Shown one piece after another: positions 57,498-64,000 of a DNA stretch of 64,000 nt. A program made the translations under genes and the position numbers. The notes beneath the pieces were generated by a model. It made no database searches. It was not told the origin of the DNA and was given only the letters and a program-made list of their open reading frames with translations. Each line of letters opens with the position of its first letter. Position 1 is the stretch's first letter. Source of the stretch: Gloeopeniophorella convolvens (lineage: Eukaryota; Basidiomycota; Agaricomycetes; Russulales); assembly GCA_022496205.1 (NCBI GenBank), contig WTXD01000010.1, positions 62,001 through 126,000 of the forward strand. Reading direction: 5' to 3'.

Positions 57498-58798
57498 GGA
57501 CGACTGCTGTTGCGAAGATGAGACGAGGCGACGTTTAAGTGCTGAGATTCGCACAGCTGACTTGCCACGGACAACCCCACGAGGAAGGTAAGAAGTTGCG
57601 TTATTTCTAGCGTGGGTCCGTGCGGAACGGCCGGAATATGGTGAGAGCCAACGGACAGGCAGGTTGAAGTGTCAACTCCAATGCTCATAGGTTTCCAGAC
57701 ACCCAAAGTGAAGGAAACGGGAATCAGACCATGTTGCAAGGCTTGGCATCCCCACACAGGTAAAGCACTGCGCAGCCTCCGCTGTTAAATGTTCGAGCTT
57801 CAAGATTCACACGCAATGAAGTAGTCTGCGCAAATATCCTGGGGGCGTTGCGTAACGAGATCCCGATGTATGAAACATCAACGAATCATATTTTGACCGT
57901 GTGCAGCATTGAGACCACTCTAATTCCGCTAAGTTCAGAGAAAACCTCCCGTGTCACATAGCCTAATTTTTCCGGTTTTTCGGTTCAGTGTGAGAGGACA
58001 GAAGCCGGTTAGTATATGACCCATGATGCATGAATAAGCACTTACCACGTAGCATGCACCAAGAAGCTTCCAGTTACGTGTGGGATTTAAAAGGGGGTAC
58101 GGGAGTCTGAAGTACCGTATCGCTGGGTGTCGTTCTGTGAGGTGTCGTTGGCGATCAGGGTGGTGTGGGCACGCCTTGGGGCACTGCGCCAGTGAGAGCT
58201 TCCACTGAGCCCCGGTGAGCAGAATATCTCGGCCGCCGTTCCCACAGTGTCACACTCACAGAGCACGTGGTGTAGTCACGTCGCGTCGTCCCCCATAATC
58301 TCGGTCATCATGCATCATGGTCCCCAGATCTGCAGTTCATTTCGCTGTCATGCCGTGACCATGACGGGGGCAAATTATACCGGTGGGAGGCGGTAAGTGG
58401 GTACACCACCTTCACAGTGGCATTTCTGAAATATCTTCAGGAACGTCGCCAGGGCACGTTTTCGCGATTCAGACCGCCGTGCTCAGAAGAACCACTTCGG
58501 CCGCCGGCGCCTCGACATACTCAGCCGAGGTTTAGTAGGCAGCACAGCGCGCATCAAAAAGCGGGAAGTCTCGGGCCCGCACGGAATTTCTTTGGACCAT
58601 GCGCAGAAGGAGTTGGAACTTCCATCGAGAAGAGAACATTCGTTGCGTCTAACAGACGCGCGCAAGGCCCAAGACATCTTCAGCGCGTCTTCGCCTTTTG
58701 GAAAAGAACGCCGTGCAGCGTCATCCAAGATTATACAAGCCTTGGATGGCGAAGGAAGTGAGTCCTCGCGAACACCTTATTTTAGCTCAACGAAATGA
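57498..58798. other. Spacer upstream of the carboxylesterase
   Basis: The region up to about 58400 has no supported gene. It should contain the promoter of the carboxylesterase and of the gene to the right. From about 58450 to 58798 a plus-strand frame is open (RRAQKNHFGRRRLDILSRGL, IFSASSPFGKERRAASSKII) and may be an upstream exon of the next gene. Confidence 0.4.
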
Positions 58799-60522
58799 TT
58801 GTTTTTGGAAGATCCTTCTCTTCGAGCTGAGAGGAGTCGAATCCTTAAATTCTCTCAGAAGTTCGGGCTCTGCAATTATCCGGGATCACGAGGAGTGGGC
58901 GGCTCCAATATGCGAATACCTGACATCAATCATCCCCAAATCGAACCCAAGAGCTCCTCGTCTTGCGTAGGCTCATACAACGTTGGGCTGTCACAGAAAA
59001 GTCCGCTTCAGCAGCAAGACTCGAAGCTCGACGGCGGACCGTTCGTTGACAGTGATTCTGAGCTCACGGCCGGACTTGAGGGCGATTTTCAAGGTGCCGT
59101 CCTATCTTCTGTAATACCAAACGAAGAACGCCTGATGATATTGCCCCAGATGGCTTCGGCGTGGTTCGTTCGAGTCGGTCCCAAAAAAAGCCCAATACGT
59201 TCCTTGCAGCATACACCAGACCGCATGCAGGCTTTACAGAGGCCCCGGGGAGCACTCTTGTCGCACTCAACGACCTCGAAGCTCAAGTGGGACCCTCGCC
59301 CTGGGAATTCAATCGGGTTCCAGCAGCACCGCCGGGCGGGTATAGCCTTGCGCCTCCAGAAACATACCTTGACGAGCCAAGGGTGCCCTTGCTGCGCTCT
59401 TTTGACATTCTTGAGTTCCCGACATCCCCTCTTCCACCCTCATCGCCTTTTTCAAGCACTGTAACCGGCGGATCTCTAGCTCAACCGCCTTGCATAGCCG
59501 AAGACGTGTCTCTTGATCTTGACATATTTCAAGCCCTCTCTGCTACTGAACTTCTCGACGGTACAGGCCCATATTTTTCCGCTGCTAGGGAGCTTCATGG
59601 ATCGCCTGAGCTGGTCGCAGCCCCCTCCTCACCTCTGTTGGAAGGCTTAGGTCGATTCCACGACATAACACCTACGCCGACTCTGCATCCTTCAATGGCT
59701 GATGTGCTTCCTACACTATTGCAACGTGACGACCCCTGGAACGCCATCGGTGACATGCTAGGCCTTCCACCCATCCCTTGGGCCGATGCGGCGTATCTTA
59801 GGCGTGTCATACCTCAACGTGACATCTCGCGCAGTCGTATTGGTCGGGCTCGACAACCAGCGACACCTTCGCAAAGAGTCAGTCCAACAGACGGTGGAGT
59901 ACATGACCCACCCCAAGACGAAGGCACGCGCCCGCACGTCGCGCGCTCAGACGGGATCTTGGACGCTCACTCTGCCTGGTCTCGGCCTAGGGCCCGACTC
60001 CGAACGTCTGCGGTCTCCTCTCCTCCGTTGTCATATCACAGCCTGCTCGGTGGAACCGTTCCAGCTCTAGTGGTTTTACCTCGCTGCGATGACGAGCCCG
60101 GCGACACTCCTTCACCAGATCGGGACGATAAGCGCCTACCAACAGATCTGATTGGCACCCCTGCTCCGACCAATAGTTCTCGGCATCTTGGTGGGCTCCA
60201 CAATTTTGCAGAACATCTCCAGGATCCGACTCCAACTGGTTTTTTCTCTGAGCCTCCTTTCTTGCCTACCGAAGAGAACACTTTCCTCGACACCTTCCTC
60301 GACACTACCTTCCCCGAGCACCCAGCATCAGATGTGGTCTCTCCGAAGATGGGCTCTCCGGAGATACACGTGAATGTTCTCGACACGCCTGCCGATACCG
60401 ACCCCGTTCCTGAGATTGACCTCGAGGCGCTACTTCTCGGTTTCCCTGGAACCCACCACGCGGAGTCTAGAGCACAGCCTCTGAAGCTTGAATGCCCCGA
60501 CTTGTTTGGAGACGATGACTGA
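58799..60522 (+). CDS. Unknown Pro/Ser-rich acidic protein
   Basis: No domain was recognised. From 59200 to 60522 the frame is open for over 430 codons with natural codon order: NTFLAAYTRPHAGFTEAPGS, PSPWEFNRVPAAPPGGYSLA, DLDIFQALSATELLDGTGPY, DVLPTLLQRDDPWNAIGDML, PEIDLEALLLGFPG and a Glu/Asp-rich end (LKLECPDLFGDDD). Upstream, another frame (GPFVDSDSELTAGLEGDFQG, NEERLMILPQMASAWFVR) could feed into it if a base is missing in the seven-A run at 59183-59189. An alternative exon beginning near 59092 would read FCNTKRRTPDDIAPDGFG, which faintly recalls the end of a homeodomain recognition helix. The acidic Phe/Leu-rich C-terminus suits a transcriptional activator, but that is speculative. The 5' end is not settled. 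Confidence 0.5.
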
Positions 60523-60601
60523 AGAATGTGGGACGGAGGCGGGGACGATGCGAGAGATAGTGTACTGATACAAGCGTCATCCTGTACGAGGACGAGGTAT
60601 A

Positions 60602-63600
60602 TCATAAGTGCCGCATCTCCTTCAACTTCTTGGAAAATGCCTCGCGGCAGTGGTAATGAGTGACTTCGCCACTGGACAAAAGAACGTCAGTGGGGTCTTG
60701 GTGCCGATTAAACAGGGAACCTTACCCAGGAGCATGCACGACGATGGCGCTTGGCCCAATCCGCTTGTGACATTGCGGGCATCTACCACTGTATTAGCAA
60801 ACTGAAGCGAAGACGCAAGTTGAGGCGCATACATGCGGCTGTCCGTGATATTGACGCGGTTAGCCTCGAGATACATCAGCTTGCGCGCGACCTGCTCGTT
60901 CCGCGCGAGCGCGGCATTCCGCACGACGCGCGCGTCGAAGCGTGGTACGCGCAGGGCACCTATGAGAAACACCCGCACGTCGCTTGCAGCTACCAGCGGA
61001 GGGAGCAACTGCAGGGTCTCCTCTGGGTCCAGCCGCGGACCGTGGTGCGCGATCAGCGCTAGCGCAGGCTGTAGGAGATCGTCAGTCGTCTTGACTGACG
61101 GACGCAGGTAGATCCGCAGAAGCGTCAGGAATATGTTGCGAGTATTGGATTCTGGTTGGTGTATCCGCTTGCAGTACCTACACCGACGCGTCAAGAGATT
61201 CAATGACATGTGATTTCTGGATTGCGCACCGTTCCGCCTTGTCATAGTCGCGTAGTCGGTACACGTACAATTCCAAAGCACTATCGTGGCGCCCGAGCCT
61301 TCCGAGCAGAATCGCTCTTGCTTCGTAAAGATCTGCGAATGTCGTGTGCGCGTCAGTCCCCGGAAATCCGTGGATGATCCGGGTCGCGCGTACCATCAGT
61401 TGGCAGAACGCCAAACAGGCGATCGATGCGATAATGGTTTGTCTCGTCGATGAAACGTAATAGTTTATCGTACGCATCCTTGCGGGCGCCTGTTCATCAG
61501 AAGTCAGACAATAGCACCAGCCGTCTTGGAATCGTGAACCACCGTCATCCCCCGTCTTCTTCGCAGTGAGTGTCATCATGAGGTACAGCTCCGCTAGCCG
61601 GTCGTGGTATAGGGACGACTCTTCGCTGCGCTCTTCTATCAGGAACTCCAGGTAGCGCGCGCAGAATTTCGGGTTGACGCTTTCGAGGAAATTCGCGACG
61701 TTCTGCGGAGGTAGCTCGACTTCTTCGGAAGTGAAGATCTGTCCAATCGCATTAGCGTACGGAAGCTGTGCGTGCGTTGATGGACCCTGACCTCGAATGC
61801 CATATCAGAGTCCTCGTCGAAGATCCACCTCGAGTGCTTGAAGACAGTATCCAGATACTCTGGGCCGAGCCTCTGCAGGTAAGCAATTGAGGGCCCGAGC
61901 TTGTCTTTCACGTCAGTCTCCTTCTCGCTCAGCCTAGGATGCCCTCAATTCCAAAGCGAACGTGGGGAGCTGCGGGAACTCACTTGCGCAACAGCTCCAG
62001 GGCCTTGGAGTGCATCTTCTTGACATTGTACAGATCAATGAGTTGCGAGAATTTCTGGAGAGTACATTGTCAATCCGCTACTTTGGAGATAGTAGAGCGG
62101 AGCTCACCTCTCGCGCAGCAAGCGCCTCTTCGACTTCCGAGACCTCACACCAGTTGTCACGCCGGCACAACGAGCCCAGCAACCCCGGCCGGCCGACCAA
62201 GTACGACTTGAACAACGTCGTATCAACCACCTGCGCACACCGCACAAGCTGTTCCGGCGTCAGCGCTGAGAAAGGCACATCCGGAATTTCGCGGAGCGAG
62301 TCGATGGATGTATCCGCGAGGGGTGCGTGTTGGTGAGATTGTGCAGGAGTTATGTGAAACGCCTCGAGCGCGCCGAGGATCTTCATCCTTCGGTCAGGGA
62401 GGTACCGCAGGAGACTTTCGATTGATCGACTGAAGCTGTCTGCGCGATTTTAGTAGGGCACCGCTTAAGAAGGAAGCCGAGCTGACCTGTTCGTGGCTTT
62501 CCCTTTCTGCTGCTGATTGACGCTGTCTCGGGGTCCTTGGGGCCAGATGGACGGATCGCATCGAGCGGGTTCTTGAGCCTGCTGACTACCCCAGCGGCAG
62601 ACGCTAACACTTGGGTCGGTAGCGTGGAATCCTCAGGAGTGTCGCCGTGATCTGAAGAACCGGACGGCGATGGTGTCTCAGGTGCAGCCGTGGCTGGTGG
62701 ACCACCGAACATCTCGATCCACTTCTCGCGCGGAACGGACAGCCGACCCGCGATCGATTCGGGATACAGGGAGAAGACCTTCGCTGGGTTGATGTTTAGC
62801 TCAGTGAACAAGTCAAGTGCGCGGTCGAATTCGCCTTTGCGGAACTGCGATACCGCGTCCAGCGCCTTGATCAAGCCTGTGCGCCGCTCCTTCGTAAAAC
62901 CGGATATCAGCTCCCCGCTCAAGATACCACGATGAGGCAATGTGTACGCACTTTGTCGGGCAGGACAGCAGGATCGATGGTCTCGAGCAAGGCAAGGGCC
63001 TCGGAATATCGTCCAGCATCCACAAGCTCATCGACTTGCTCACCCCACGCCTTCATGCTGAAGCACCATATCGTGCTGCCTTCCGCAGTCGCAGTTGCAC
63101 GATCAGTAGGCGTGCTGACTACGAAAAGTGGAGACTTGGCGGATGGGGATGGTGTCAGAAGGCGCAATGCGTAGTTGATTTGAGGTGCTGGAGGCGATGC
63201 AGGCGAAGGAGAGTTGAATGGGAAGGGTAGTGACTGGGATATGAGTTGAGATATCGAGGAGTGAATCTGCACGACTGGTGTTGAGAAGAAGGTTGGTTGG
63301 CCAAGTATATCCCCTTCGGTCGCTTTCGGGACGCTCCCTGCAGGGAGTATACTGAATAGGTAGGGCTTGACGAAACCTAAGAATCGGGACTTAAGTCGAA
63401 GCCCGACCCAATCTTTTTGCTTGACGCACCCAGGTCCTCCGGAGGGGCTGGCCAGGTTATATGCGTCTTGCGGGACGGTTTACCGTCAACTCCCACAAAG
63501 AGACCCACGTCTACCAGCCAGTGAGATTCGCCCTAGGCGCGACCAGAAGCGACGTACTATCTTTGGCCATGAGCACTTCCGAATCGCCGACATTGGTGAC

Positions 63601-64000
63601 GCACGGCTTGAGTTTCGTTCCCAACCCCAGAGTCATGTACCCGCCCAAGCCCGTCAACGCGCCCATTCCCATGCCGGCGCCAGATTTCCCGGTCGTAGGA
63701 GCGGAAGCGATATCGATTGTTGACATAGAGTCTAAGGAGAATAGGATATGGTCCGCTTCGTATGCGAGACAGACGACGTCAGAGGTCACAAAGGTGATAG
63801 TCCGTGCTGAGTGTGGGAGTTGTGCTTCCTACAACATCGTCACGACGGATGAGTAGATATGTATGTGCGACGCACCTTGATGTCTTGTGCCTCCCCATCC
63901 TTCCATGAATACACGACCAACCTCCGCTGACATCCAGCCACAAGATACGTGAGGACAGTGGGCACGGCCATGATCGGGGAGCCGAACTCGGCCCCTGGGG
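60602..64000 (-). CDS. VPS39: HOPS subunit VPS39/VAM6 (5' end beyond window)
   Basis: VPS39 is the Rab7/Ypt7-binding end of the HOPS tether, which fuses late endosomes and autophagosomes with the vacuole. It is encoded on the minus strand; the N-terminus is cut at the window edge. The CNH domain is seen as SPIMAVPTVLTYLVAGCQRR, ARTITFVTSDVVCLAYEADH and VTNVGDSEVLMAKD. The clathrin-repeat part follows: WGEQVDELVDAGRYSEALAL, ETIDPAVLPDKERRTGLIKA, LDAVSQFRKGEFDRALDLFT, INPAKVFSLYPESIAGRL. Then come TTLFKSYLVGRPGLLGSLCR, LIDLYNVKKMHSKALELLRK, PEYLDTVFKHSRWIFDE and ESVNPKFCARYLEFLIEERS. LYEARAILLGRLGRHDSALE, YVYRLRDYDKAERYC and LFLTLLRIYL-like helices precede a zinc-binding end (CPQCHKRIGPSAIVVHAPG, then EVTHYHC). 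At least ten short introns were placed. The large insert with TPEDSTLPTQ is Ser/Thr/Pro-rich and specific to this lineage. Confidence 0.93.

Overview
The window looks like nuclear DNA of a filamentous basidiomycete, probably an agaricomycete. Nearly every gene is cut by many short GT-AG introns of about 47-102 nt, genes sit close together on both strands, the coding DNA is GC-rich, and the families (wax-synthase-like MBOATs, DUF1748, PHO84-type transporters, YVC1, VPS39) are typical of fungi. I rebuilt gene models by joining exons through GT-AG sites and checking that reading phase is kept across each junction.

Layout. 1.2-2.5 kb (-): a RAD51D-type recombination ATPase. 2.8-3.1 kb (-): a 75-residue DUF1748 protein, the mitofissin ATG44. 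3.5-6.3 kb (+): anaphase-promoting-complex subunit APC6/CDC16. 7.3-7.8 kb (-): a LYR-motif protein like ETFRF1. 9.0-19.9 kb (+): three tandem PHO84-type phosphate:H+ symporters, separated by gene-free spacers of 3.1 and 1.4 kb that carry TATA boxes and CACGTT-type sites. 20.3-21.6 kb (-): ribosome-biogenesis protein NOP15/NIFK. 21.7-22.7 kb (+): an unknown basic protein. 23.0-23.7 kb (+): translation factor eIF1A. 24-27.4 kb (-): an ankyrin-repeat protein, an NTF2/SnoaL-like protein and a macro-domain protein with a 12-nt microexon. 28.3 kb (+): an intron-bearing tRNA-Leu(CAA). 30.0-31.7 kb (-): a YANK/STK32-type kinase, divergent from the vacuolar TRP channel YVC1 (32.2-35.4 kb, +). 36.4-42.1 kb (+): three small related membrane proteins of unknown function. 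43.7-47.0 kb (+): a tandem pair of wax-synthase-like acyltransferases. 49.1-51.6 kb (+): a long disordered Ser/Pro-rich protein. 53.1-54.9 kb (+): an MFS transporter of the YCR023C/ZIFL type. 55.2-57.5 kb (-): a secreted type-B carboxylesterase. 58.8-60.5 kb (+): an unknown Pro/Ser-rich protein. 60.6-64 kb (-): the HOPS subunit VPS39/VAM6, cut by the window edge.

Most neighbours are unrelated housekeeping genes, as is usual in fungi. The local expansions are the exceptions: phosphate transporters (3), unknown membrane proteins (3) and MBOATs (2). No virus, transposase, reverse transcriptase or CRISPR array was recognised.

A recurrent oddity is the single-base frame slip inside otherwise well-conserved genes (APC6, the LYR protein, transporter 2, and twice in the carboxylesterase). 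Each is explained by one missing base, most of them in a short homopolymer. The pattern suggests residual sequencing errors more than five separate pseudogenes, but raw reads would be needed to decide.
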